Source: an uncultured Phocaeicola sp. (GTDB lineage Bacteria; Bacteroidota; Bacteroidia; Bacteroidales; Bacteroidaceae). Taken from it: 64,000 bases of DNA. The notes beneath the pieces were generated by a model. It searched no databases and was not told the DNA's origin. It saw only the letters and a list, made by a program, of their open reading frames with translations. Both the position numbers and the translations under genes were made by a program. The DNA is taken from positions 41,966 to 105,965 of the forward strand of contig CAOYQO010000011.1 of the NCBI GenBank assembly GCA_948566455.1. The letters run 5' to 3'. Positions 16,158-23,891 of this stretch are shown one piece after another. The stretch's first letter is position 1; the number at the start of each line of letters is the position of its first letter.

Positions 16158-17243
16158 ATCCACACAGAGCAATGTAGGATTTGAGTCATCCTCCTCATTA
16201 GCTAAACCATATTGAGCCAATTTATCAATAGAAAGCAATGTATATGCCTTGTTGTTCCGGATAAGGGAAACGGGAGTATTTACAATTGCTTTCTCATTAT
16301 AAGGCATGACATATCCTTTTTCCGAATGAGTCAACAATTCCCCGCTATTTGTATCCCATAGTGTATAATGCCTGCTCTCATTCCAGAAGAAATCATAAAA
16401 CAACAGGTCATTCACCAATAAAGCATTTTCCGCTTTGATGCAATACTTCCCTTCCGTAAGCATACGTTCAAGATCGCCATTCAAATCTGTCGGCATCTTT
16501 AGTTTGCCCTGATTGATGGCCACAGCGGGAATGAGTTTTTCCTTTCTGCTGGCATACAGCGTATCATTAATCACAATACACACTTGGTCGTTTCCGTCTC
16601 TGAATCTGGGCACGATGTAGCCACCCGAAAAGCCCGTCACCGATTCAACATCGAAAGGAAAGAAAGATTGTTTCATGTTCCAGTCCTTATCAAAGAAGGC
16701 TACTAAGTGCGATTTCTGATATTCTCTTTTGTAGGTTCCCCAATATCCGTTGGATACACCAATAAAGTTGGATATACTATCTTTGGGGTATTCGCTGACG
16801 AAAGTCCCGTCCGGCTTATATAATTTAGTCTTATTAGGAGTAGCAACATAAATCAACTCTTTTTCTTCATCAAAAAAGCGGGAAAAGATGTCGGCATATT
16901 CTTCAGGTCCATTTCCTTTCCTGTCCATCACAGAAAGAAAAGAACCGTTTTCGGCATTAAAGAAATAAAAACTCGTCTTATCTCCGATAACTATGTACTT
17001 TGGAGTCACATTAAGCAGGTACGCATTAGCACTCAACAAGCATTTATCATTCGTTTCCAACCGGATCGTTTTCGGATTTTTGAAAAGAGATTGATATTGT
17101 GCCGAAGTGTAGTCCGCATCAAAGTGTTCGACGCCTTTATCAATACTGACTGTAGAAACCTGATCATGTGAACCTTTTTCTCCGGAACAAGCCGTGAGAA
17201 GAAAAAGAGAGATGCCGAGAAAGGAAATACAAGAGTGTCGCAT
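16146..17243 (-). CDS. 6-bladed beta-propeller lipoprotein
   Basis: 365 aa. A lipoprotein signal with lipobox LTAC-S (Cys19) is followed by a repeated pattern of beta-strands. 'GVEHFDADYTSAQYQSLFKNPKTIRLET' and 'FFNAENGSFLSVMDRKGNGPEEYADI' are characteristic of the Bacteroides 6-bladed beta-propeller family (often called the BF3164-like group). It is likely surface- or periplasm-exposed; ligand unknown. Single leftward gene whose 3' end overlaps the convergent membrane-protein gene. Confidence 0.82.
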   Translation of the reverse strand: MRHSCISFLGISLFLLTACSGEKGSHDQVSTVSIDKGVEHFDADYTSAQYQSLFKNPKTIRLETNDKCLLSANAYLLNVTPKYIVIGDKTSFYFFNAENGSFLSVMDRKGNGPEEYADIFSRFFDEEKELIYVATPNKTKLYKPDGTFVSEYPKDSISNFIGVSNGYWGTYKREYQKSHLVAFFDKDWNMKQSFFPFDVESVTGFSGGYIVPRFRDGNDQVCIVINDTLYASRKEKLIPAVAINQGKLKMPTDLNGDLERMLTEGKYCIKAENALLVNDLLFYDFFWNESRHYTLWDTNSGELLTHSEKGYVMPYNEKAIVNTPVSLIRNNKAYTLLSIDKLAQYGLANEEDDSNPTLLCVDLGN

Positions 17244-17370
17244 ATTGTTTTTTGTTATGTTGTAAATTGGGCAAATTTATAAAAAAAAACGAATATACAA
17301 GATGTTATCTCAGAAAAATGAGAAGAATAAAAAAAGAAAAAATAAAAGTCGGAAAAACCAACCCAAATAC

Positions 17371-17401
17371 TTGACTTCGCCTTTCTGATGTAGTATCTTT
17401 G
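17371..17401 (+). promoter_or_regulatory. Promoter of the DUF4248 gene
   Basis: TTG (17371-17373), 20-bp spacer, TATCTTTG (17394-17401). The predicted start leaves about a 40-nt leader before the ATG at 17451. Confidence 0.65.
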
Positions 17402-17450
17402 TAGAGCTTTAAAAAACTGAATTTTAATATTAAACCTAAAACCTTAGCAA

Positions 17451-17675
17451 ATGGCAAAACTGATTCTTTCTTTCTCCGAATTGGCCAGTATGTATTTCCC
17501 CGGTTGTTCCACTCCGAAAAATGCGGTAAGATCTTTACAACGAAGCATTAAAAGGTGTACAAATCTGGCGACTGCTTTAGTTGAAACGGGCTATCAGCCT
17601 TATAATCATCGTTGGCTCTCTCCCAAGCAATACGGGCTGATAATAGAGAATCTGGGTGATCCATTCCCGGAATAA
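17451..17675 (+). CDS. DUF4248 family small protein
   Basis: 74 aa: 'LILSFSELASMYFPGCSTPKNAVRSLQRSIKRC' then 'GYQPYNHRWLSPKQYGLIIENLGDP'. This is the DUF4248 pattern, a small basic protein common in Bacteroides, usually near genes for HU-like DNA-binding proteins; here such a gene lies 2.4 kb downstream. The first half may form a DNA-binding helix-turn-helix; function is unknown. It has its own promoter and terminator. Confidence 0.75.
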   Translation: MAKLILSFSELASMYFPGCSTPKNAVRSLQRSIKRCTNLATALVETGYQPYNHRWLSPKQYGLIIENLGDPFPE

Positions 17676-17693
17676 TAATAGACAATAAATAGG

Positions 17694-17732
17694 AAAGGCG
17701 GTTGTTCTTCATAAGAATCACCGCCTTTTTTG
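17694..17732 (+). terminator. Terminator after the DUF4248 gene
   Basis: AAAGGCGGTTGTTCTT pairs with AAGAATCACCGCCTTT around a 3-nt loop, followed by TTTTT. Confidence 0.85.
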
Positions 17733-17977
17733 TTGATATTTATCAAATTTAGGCCTAAAAGAGGCTTTTTACGTTTTTAATAAACGTTGAGCACATTCTT
17801 TAAAAACGTTCCCGTTATTCTTAAAAAACGAATAACAGGAAGCTGAACAAGGCAGAAAAACGCCTATAATTTGTCTATATTTGAGACTATGATATATTCT
17901 ATTTTACTTAGCGTAAACGAACTTTACATTTTTACAATACCTGACATATAGCATGAACTGATAATCAAAAAACGACT
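17733..17977. other. A/T-rich intergenic region
   Basis: Part of a 302-bp gap. Apart from the preceding terminator it holds a weak hairpin GTTATTC / GAATAAC (about 17813-17836) and two AAAACGTT words; I see no gene here. Confidence 0.4.
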
Positions 17978-18706
17978 TTAAATTCTACGATAAACTTCAT
18001 CAAATGGTACTCTGCACCGTTCTCCCCAGATTCCTTTATTTCCGTCCCGTATTCCACAGGGGATAACCATATTTATTTCAGCACCATGAGGCAATTTCAG
18101 TATCCTTTTTAGCCGACGGCTATCTAAACCTTCCAGAGGACAAGTGTCATACCCTTCGTTTGCCATAGCAATCATAAACGTTTGGGCAGCGAGTGCACAA
18201 GATTTATGGGCAGCCACGCGCATATCATTTTCGGAGACTTCGAGCATCATCGGGCGGAAAATGCTGATGATATTAACCAGTAGTTTTCTGAATAATCCCA
18301 AAATTCCAAAGAAACGGGCATAAACAAACGGCATCAATTTGCCATAGTATAATTCCCGGTCTTTGATGCGTTTGGCCTGACGTTCTTTCGGACTGTAACG
18401 CCGGATATTCTCCCGCTCGAAGTCAAGTACAAACCGCGCATGTTTCCTGTACCAATCACGCCGCACCACGAAAACGACTATTTGTGAAGCTGTAGAAGTG
18501 GCTTTCTGATCGAGACAAGCTCTTGAAACCTTTGCCAGTAATTCGGGCTGAGTGATATGATAGAACTCCCACAACTGCATATCCGAGCTGTTGGGAGCTA
18601 ATGTTGCCAATTCCAGACAATGTTTTATTCGTTCCGGATCTATCAGTTTTGTTCTGTCATACGCTCGCACAGAGCGACGATAATGGAGGACTTCGTCTAA
18701 ATTCAT
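17978..18706 (-). CDS. Nitroreductase-family flavoprotein
   Basis: 242 aa. 'MNLDEVLHYRRSVRAYDRTKLIDPERIKHCLELATLAPNSSDMQ' holds the FMN-binding 'RRSVR' and 'APNSSDMQLWEF' motifs of the nitroreductase fold; the C-terminal 'GIRDGNKGIWGERCRVPFDEVY' is the usual ending. The family reduces nitroaromatics, quinones or flavins with NAD(P)H. The frame is open to 18811, but the Met at 18706 gives the canonical start. Middle insertion 'FVYARFFGILGLFRKLLVNIISIFRP' is hydrophobic and may bind membranes. Substrate unknown. Confidence 0.85.
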   Translation of the reverse strand: MNLDEVLHYRRSVRAYDRTKLIDPERIKHCLELATLAPNSSDMQLWEFYHITQPELLAKVSRACLDQKATSTASQIVVFVVRRDWYRKHARFVLDFERENIRRYSPKERQAKRIKDRELYYGKLMPFVYARFFGILGLFRKLLVNIISIFRPMMLEVSENDMRVAAHKSCALAAQTFMIAMANEGYDTCPLEGLDSRRLKRILKLPHGAEINMVIPCGIRDGNKGIWGERCRVPFDEVYRRI

Positions 18707-18940
18707 AATGCTGTAAAATGTTATAATACTATTATACTTTTCCTTAGAGCTAAAAAACTTCAGGATACCCATAGAATTAATTCTATAGTATAAGATTAAA
18801 AACATCTCCATAAGCTAATTGTTCCTCAACTAACCGGACTTTTCGTGTAATCAGAATATCGATGTGCTGTATATCACTAATTCGTGATGCTTTCCCAAAC
18901 CAGTTTATTGTCCCGTTATGAATTTGGTTATTTTTCACCA

Positions 18941-18971
18941 TTGTGTGAATGGCCGAAACAGACTATTTTTG
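18941..18971 (+). promoter_or_regulatory. Promoter of the DUF1349 lipoprotein gene
   Basis: TTG (18941), 20-bp spacer and TATTTTTG (18964-18971), 33 bp before the ATG at 19004. Confidence 0.6.
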
Positions 18972-19003
18972 CAAAAAATTAATCATTCATAATCTATTAA
19001 GCA

Positions 19004-19750
19004 ATGAAAAGTAATACTATTTGTCAAGTAATTCTTGCAGGAAGCATCATATTGGCTTCTTGCCAATCTAACAATTCTGCTAAGCAAGACGAGTCTCAAC
19101 AAACAATGAACGAAACAGTTATGAACAGAGTTACAGATTGCAAAATCAGTGCGGGAAACATCACTTTCACTAATGCCATCAATGGAGCTGAAAATTGCGT
19201 GAAACTGCTTGATGATGGCGCATTGGAATTCCATTGTGCCGAAGGACTGGATTTCTTCAGTGACCCGAATGGAAGACTGTCAAATACAACGCTTCCTATT
19301 CTGCTTGTCCCCGTTGAGAACACGAAACCTTTTACGTTAATAGCCAAGGTTACTCCGGAATTCACAACGGAGGGATTGTATAATGCAGCTGACCTTTTTG
19401 TATATTCTTGTGATTCACTCTGGCAGAAACTGGCATTTGAACAGGATGAATACGGTAACCACCGTATTGTTACAGTAAGAACACAAGGAACATCCGATGA
19501 TAATAATCATGATAAATTAGATGTTTCATCTGTTTACCTGAAGATTTCATCTGATACAAAAACCATTGCCAGCTATTATTCCATCGACAAGAAAAGATGG
19601 AACATGGTTCGTCTATACAAGAATTGTTATCCCAAGAACATCTATTTGGGCATCAGTAGCCAGTGTCCTCAAAAAGGCAGCTGCACAAGTCGTTTTGAAG
19701 AAATTTCTTTGTCTCACGATAATGTTAGCGATTTCCGCTTGGGAGAATAA
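19004..19750 (+). CDS. DUF1349-like lipoprotein (concanavalin-like fold)
   Basis: 248 aa. Signal peptide with lipobox LASC-Q (Cys20). The mature part resembles DUF1349/regulation-of-enolase proteins: 'GALEFHCAEGLDFFSDPNGRLSNTTLPILL', 'FTLIAKVTPEFTTEGLYNAADLFVY', 'ISSDTKTIASYYSIDKKRWNMVRLY' and 'YLGISSQCP'. The fold is a beta-sandwich that in relatives binds carbohydrates, so surface sugar binding is possible; the substrate is unknown. Single gene with its own promoter. Confidence 0.78.
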   Translation: MKSNTICQVILAGSIILASCQSNNSAKQDESQQTMNETVMNRVTDCKISAGNITFTNAINGAENCVKLLDDGALEFHCAEGLDFFSDPNGRLSNTTLPILLVPVENTKPFTLIAKVTPEFTTEGLYNAADLFVYSCDSLWQKLAFEQDEYGNHRIVTVRTQGTSDDNNHDKLDVSSVYLKISSDTKTIASYYSIDKKRWNMVRLYKNCYPKNIYLGISSQCPQKGSCTSRFEEISLSHDNVSDFRLGE

Positions 19751-20093
19751 ACCATTATATATTGAAAGTATAATTCTTAAAATGGCATGACAAAAGCCGC
19801 AGAATATTTCTACTTTCTGGAAAAGCTTATGATTTAAGTATAGTTTTGGAATCAATTGATAACAAAGAAAAGAATCTTGCTCTTATCTTTAAAAGTTATA
19901 AGAAAAAGCAAGTTCTATCGATTTTCACAAAGCGCTTTAAATCATCCATTTACAACTTTTCTCAGAAAAACCCACTCCAAGGTATCAAAAGAGCACAATA
20001 CTTCCCGCACTACATCCTATCTTTGCAATGTCATCAGAAATAAATGATGGCAAGTAAACCCTATTTTTTTTAACCAATTAAACTTTAATTATT
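19751..20093 (+). promoter_or_regulatory. Intergenic region with HU-gene promoter element
   Basis: 343 bp without a gene. TATCTTTG at 20018-20025 is a good -7 element for the HU-like gene at 20094; no convincing -33 box. The short frames in this stretch lack start context and codon bias and are not called. Confidence 0.45.
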
Positions 20094-20576
20094 ATGGCTT
20101 TAGAGTATGTAGTGACCAAAAGAGTGTTTGGCTTTGACGACACAAAGACAGAGAAGTATGTAGCGAAATCTGTACGTTCGGGACAGATGAGTTTTAGTAA
20201 AACGTGTGCAAAGGTCAGTCGACTTTGCGGAGTCCATCGAAAAGTGGTAGATTTGGTAGTCAGCGGTCTGGTTGATATGATGGCGGAGGATATTGATGAC
20301 GGAAAGAGCGTTCAATTGGGAGAGTTCGGCATCTTTCGCCCCACCATTAAGGCCAAAAGTGCGGATACCGCAGAAGGTGTTACGGCAAGCAATATAGTAC
20401 GTAAGCGTATTGTATTCACTCCAGGGAAGATTTTCCAACGTACTTTGGGAGAAATGAGCGTAACCCGCGCCATTCCCATCGATACAGATTATACGGATGG
20501 AAGCAGTTCCGGTGGTAACGGTAGCGGCGGTAGCCAAGGAGGTGACGGTGGTATAGAGGATGATCCGTTAGGATAA
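20094..20576 (+). CDS. HU-family DNA-binding protein with glycine-rich tail
   Basis: 160 aa. The N-terminal 125 residues form the HU-like (HU-HIG) domain: 'SVRSGQMSFSKTCAKVSRLCGVHRKVVDLVVSGLVDMM', 'DDGKSVQLGEFGIFRPTIKAK' and 'IVFTPGKIFQRTL'. The C-terminus is a low-complexity Gly/Ser tail (SSSGGNGSGGSQGGDGG) ending in acidic residues, as in many Bacteroides HU paralogues. It probably bends or coats DNA; targets unknown. Followed by a terminator. Confidence 0.88.
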   Translation: MALEYVVTKRVFGFDDTKTEKYVAKSVRSGQMSFSKTCAKVSRLCGVHRKVVDLVVSGLVDMMAEDIDDGKSVQLGEFGIFRPTIKAKSADTAEGVTASNIVRKRIVFTPGKIFQRTLGEMSVTRAIPIDTDYTDGSSSGGNGSGGSQGGDGGIEDDPLG

Positions 20577-20585
20577 TGCCAAATT

Positions 20586-20617
20586 AAAGTAGCGAAAGAA
20601 CTTCGCTACTTTTTTTG
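20586..20617 (+). terminator. Terminator after the HU-like gene
   Basis: AAAGTAGCGAA / TTCGCTACTTT stem with a 5-nt loop and a T-run. Confidence 0.88.
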
Positions 20618-20684
20618 TTTCTATACCTATTTATATGGATAATATCTCTTATTTTTGCACATATTATAACTATAAATAGGTAAT

Positions 20685-21806
20685 ATGGAAACATCAAAAG
20701 TCTACTACACAGACCTGCGTACCTCTCCTACTTCCAATCTTCTGGATAAGATGGAGCGCCTGGTAAAGCGGGCAGGTATTGAACAGCTACCCTTAAAAGA
20801 CAGTTTTGTCGCTATCAAGATTCACTTCGGTGAGCCGGGAAACCTTGCTTATCTTCGTCCGAACTACGCGGCTCGCATGGCAAACCTATTGCGCAACAAT
20901 GGTGCAAAACCTTTCTTGACGGACTGTAACACACTATATTCAGGCCGTCGTGCCAATGCCGTCGATCACCTGCAAAGCGCAATGGAAAACGGTTATAATC
21001 CTATATCCGCCCAATGCCAGGTCATCATCGGAGATGGATTAAAAGGTACGGATTGCCGGGAAATTCCCTTGAACGGTGAGTACTGTACCGCCCCCAAGAT
21101 TGGTACTGCCATAGCCGATGCGGATATTATCATCAGCATGAATCACTTTAAAGGGCACGAACAGGCCGGCTTTGGCGGAGCTTTAAAGAATTTAGGCATG
21201 GGCTGTGCCAGCGTAGCCGGAAAATTGGAACTACATTCGGCCTCTCAACCCAAAATAGATACGGGAAGTTGTATCGGCTGCAATATCTGCGTGAAGCACT
21301 GTGCACACGATGCCGTACACCTGAATGCAGGACGCAAAGCAGAAATAGATTACACTAAATGCGTAGGTTGCGGACAGTGTGTCGCCTTGTGCCAGTATGA
21401 CGGCGCCATTATGGGCGATGAAGATACGTCCGAACGCTTAAACTATAAGATTGCCGAATATTCACTGGCCGTAGTGAAAGATAAGCCCAACTTCCACATC
21501 AGTTTTATAATGAATGTATCTCCGGAATGTGACTGTTGGAATCATAATGATGCTGCCATTGTTCCCGACCTCGGTATTCTGGCTTCTACAGACCCGGTGG
21601 CTCTGGATAAAGCATGCGCGGATATGGTCATCCAAGCTCCTATACTGCACACAGGTAACCGCCTTTCTGCCGGACATGAGCACGATGATTTGTGCGGCCA
21701 TGACAAGTTCCACATGATGCACCCGGATACGGACTGGCTGGCCGGATTGCGCCATGCGGGAAAGATCGGATTGGGCAATATGCAATATGAATTGGTGAAG
21801 ATTTAA
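20685..21806 (+). CDS. DUF362 protein with two [4Fe-4S] clusters
   Basis: 373 aa. DUF362 core ('FVAIKIHFGEPGNLAYLRP', 'ADIIISMNHFKGHEQAGFGGALKNLGMGCAS') surrounds a dicluster ferredoxin segment with 'CIGCNICVKHCAHDA' and 'CVGCGQCVALCQYDGA' (about residues 200-250). No export signal is seen, so it should work in the cytoplasm as an electron-transfer or Fe-S enzyme subunit. Its substrate is unknown. A second DUF362 gene, Tat-exported, lies 1.1 kb downstream, suggesting a linked redox function. Confidence 0.85.
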   Translation: METSKVYYTDLRTSPTSNLLDKMERLVKRAGIEQLPLKDSFVAIKIHFGEPGNLAYLRPNYAARMANLLRNNGAKPFLTDCNTLYSGRRANAVDHLQSAMENGYNPISAQCQVIIGDGLKGTDCREIPLNGEYCTAPKIGTAIADADIIISMNHFKGHEQAGFGGALKNLGMGCASVAGKLELHSASQPKIDTGSCIGCNICVKHCAHDAVHLNAGRKAEIDYTKCVGCGQCVALCQYDGAIMGDEDTSERLNYKIAEYSLAVVKDKPNFHISFIMNVSPECDCWNHNDAAIVPDLGILASTDPVALDKACADMVIQAPILHTGNRLSAGHEHDDLCGHDKFHMMHPDTDWLAGLRHAGKIGLGNMQYELVKI

Positions 21807-21901
21807 ACCTTTTTCGTCCAAAAGAGTCTTAATACAAACATACCGATACAAAACCTGTAAGGATTGAGACAAATCTTCAAACAAAATGAACGCTCATCTC
21901 C

Positions 21902-21909
21902 TACTTTTG
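21902..21909 (+). promoter_or_regulatory. -7 promoter element before the ECF-S operon
   Basis: TACTTTTG matches TAnnTTTG, 51 bp before the ATG at 21960; the -33 element is not clear. Confidence 0.4.
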
Positions 21910-21959
21910 TATTTTGAAGAAACATAATAATAACAAATTAAAATCTAATTTATTGAATA

Positions 21960-22469
21960 ATGGAAACATCTGCTAAACTCTACTCTTTGTCGTTCAGCAA
22001 CGTAAAGACCTATTTATTCGTATTCCTATTTGTTGCAGGAAATATAGCATTGCCGCAGCTTTGCCATTTGGTTCCCATGGGTGGACCGACTTTGCTGCCT
22101 ATCTATTTCTTTACACTGATTGCCGCCTATAAATTCGGCTTCCGTGTAGGACTGCTTACGGCTTTACTTTCTCCGGTGATTAATCATTTATTGTTTGGCA
22201 TGCCCGCTGCCGCCGCATTGCCTGTGTTGCTCATTAAATCCGGTTTGCTTGCAGGAGCCGCTGCATTTGCCGCACGATATACAAAGGAAATATCCTTAGT
22301 TGCATTGCTTGGTGCGATTCTTGCTTACCAAGTGATAGGCACTGCTTTTGAATGGGCGATATGTGGTGACTTTTTCCTCGCCATACAAGATTTCCGTATC
22401 GGTATTCCAGGTATGCTGATCCAGTGGTTCGGTGGTTACGCCTTGCTGAAAGCAATTTCCAAACTTTAA
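21960..22469 (+). CDS. ECF transporter S component-like membrane protein
   Basis: 169 aa, mostly hydrophobic with five or six helices: 'TYLFVFLFVAGNIALPQLCHLV', 'LLPIYFFTLIAAYKFGF', 'VGLLTALLSPVINHLLFGMP', 'ALPVLLIKSGLLAGAAAFA', 'LVALLGAILAYQVIGTAF' and a last helix ending 'GGYALLKAISKL'. Size and layout match substrate-binding S components of energy-coupling-factor transporters. No A or T components are next to it. It is the first gene of a tight four-gene run (gaps 24, 39, 27 bp), so its substrate probably relates to the phosphoribosyltransferase or to the redox proteins that follow. Confidence 0.75.
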   Translation: METSAKLYSLSFSNVKTYLFVFLFVAGNIALPQLCHLVPMGGPTLLPIYFFTLIAAYKFGFRVGLLTALLSPVINHLLFGMPAAAALPVLLIKSGLLAGAAAFAARYTKEISLVALLGAILAYQVIGTAFEWAICGDFFLAIQDFRIGIPGMLIQWFGGYALLKAISKL

Positions 22470-22493
22470 TAATAGACTATCTCCCATAACAAT

Positions 22494-22889
22494 ATGGCAA
22501 AAACAATGGAAGAAGTGCTGGAACGCTTCCGCACAATTGAATTCCACGATGATTTTGATATGATCGTGGCTATTGCTAATGGCGGCATCGTTCCGGCAGG
22601 TATCATCAACCAGCGATTGCAAAAAGAAGTGCATCTGCTACGTATCAATTTGCGGGATGAATACCAACATCCGAAGTACGATGCACCCCAGTTGCTTGCT
22701 CCGGTTGACTTTGATTTTAAAGATAAAAGCATCTTATTGGTAGATGACCGTATTAAGACAGGCTCTACCATTCGTCTGGCGTGCGAATTACTAAAAGAGG
22801 CACGTATGATAAAAACATTCGCAGTCAATGGTACGGCAGATTATGCCTTGTTTGACGAGACGTGTTTTAAGTTCCCGTGGATCATATAA
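22494..22889 (+). CDS. Phosphoribosyltransferase-fold protein
   Basis: 131 aa with the type I PRTase core: 'FDMIVAIANGGIVPAGIIN' near the N-terminus and the PRPP loop 'SILLVDDRIKTGSTIRLA' (about residues 80-97). It is shorter than hypoxanthine PRTases and has no clear hood domain, so the base is unknown. Placement between an ECF S component and exported DUF362/ferredoxin genes suggests salvage of an imported base or ring compound. Confidence 0.82.
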   Translation: MAKTMEEVLERFRTIEFHDDFDMIVAIANGGIVPAGIINQRLQKEVHLLRINLRDEYQHPKYDAPQLLAPVDFDFKDKSILLVDDRIKTGSTIRLACELLKEARMIKTFAVNGTADYALFDETCFKFPWII

Positions 22890-22928
22890 GTAATTAATAA
22901 TTAGTAATTAATAATTCAAAAAGAGCCT

Positions 22929-23864
22929 ATGGATAGAAGAGATTTCTTAAAAACTCTGGCGGTAACGGGTGCGGTGATGACCGTGCAGCGTTCCGAAGCA
23001 ATGGACATACTGGCGCAAAAGTTGACAAATGCTGGCGGTGGCAAGGTGGATCTGGTAGCTGTGATGGGTGGAGAACCGGAAACGATGTTCAGGCGTGCTA
23101 TTACAGAAATGGGTGGCATGAAACAGTTTATAAAACCGGGACAAAAGGTAGTGGTTAAACCGAATATCGGTTGGGATAAAGTGCCCGAACTGGCCGGTAA
23201 TACGAATCCGAAGCTCGTTGCGGAAATTGTGAAGCAATGTCTTGCCGCAGGTGCCAAGGAGGTTACGGTTTTTGATCATACTTGCGATGACTGGCAGAAG
23301 TGCTACAAGAACAGTGGCATTGAAGAAGCTGCCAAAGCTGCGGGTGCCAAGGTTATGCCGGCTCATCTGGAAAGCTATTACAAACCAGTTTCATTGCCCA
23401 AAGGTGTACGCATGAAAAGTGCCAAGGTACACGAAGCCATTCTGAATAGTGATGTATGGATCAATGTACCCATCCTGAAAAACCATGGAGGTGCCAATCT
23501 GACGATTTCCATGAAGAATCACATGGGTATTGTCTGGGATCGCGGTTTCTTCCATTCCAACGACTTGCAGCAATGTATTGCCGATATCTGCACAATGGAT
23601 AAAAAAGCAGTGCTGAATGTGGTGGATGCCTATCGCGTTTTGAAAACGAATGGCCCGCGAGGACGTTCTGCTTCGGATGTAGTATTGACCAAAGGATTAT
23701 TTATTTCACAAGATATCGTGGCTGTAGATACAGCTGCCACCAAATTCTTTAATCAGGTTCGCGAAATGCCACTTGAAAGTGTGGCGCACCTCGCTAACGG
23801 ACAGGCATTAAAGATTGGAACGATGGATTTGGATAAGCTGAATGTAAAGCGTATTAGACTTTAA
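22929..23864 (+). CDS. Tat-exported DUF362 protein
   Basis: 311 aa. The N-terminus MDRRDFLKTLAVTGAVMTVQ has a twin-arginine motif (RRDFLK), so the folded protein is exported. The DUF362 core follows: 'GQKVVVKPNIGWDKVPE', 'GAKEVTVFDHTCDDW', 'VWINVPILKNHGGANLTISMKNHMG' and 'DIVAVDTAATKFF'. Export by Tat suggests a cofactor or Fe-S cluster loaded in the cytoplasm, although no ferredoxin motif is inside. The polyferredoxin gene follows after 27 bp; the two probably act together at the membrane. Confidence 0.87.
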   Translation: MDRRDFLKTLAVTGAVMTVQRSEAMDILAQKLTNAGGGKVDLVAVMGGEPETMFRRAITEMGGMKQFIKPGQKVVVKPNIGWDKVPELAGNTNPKLVAEIVKQCLAAGAKEVTVFDHTCDDWQKCYKNSGIEEAAKAAGAKVMPAHLESYYKPVSLPKGVRMKSAKVHEAILNSDVWINVPILKNHGGANLTISMKNHMGIVWDRGFFHSNDLQQCIADICTMDKKAVLNVVDAYRVLKTNGPRGRSASDVVLTKGLFISQDIVAVDTAATKFFNQVREMPLESVAHLANGQALKIGTMDLDKLNVKRIRL

Positions 23865-23891
23865 TTCAAGCTATATAAAGTATACACATTT

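Noticed and set aside
19846..20047. Two overlapping 63-65-aa frames before the HU-like gene
   Set aside because: Overlapping each other in different frames, low-complexity Lys/Ser/Phe content, and crossing the HU promoter.
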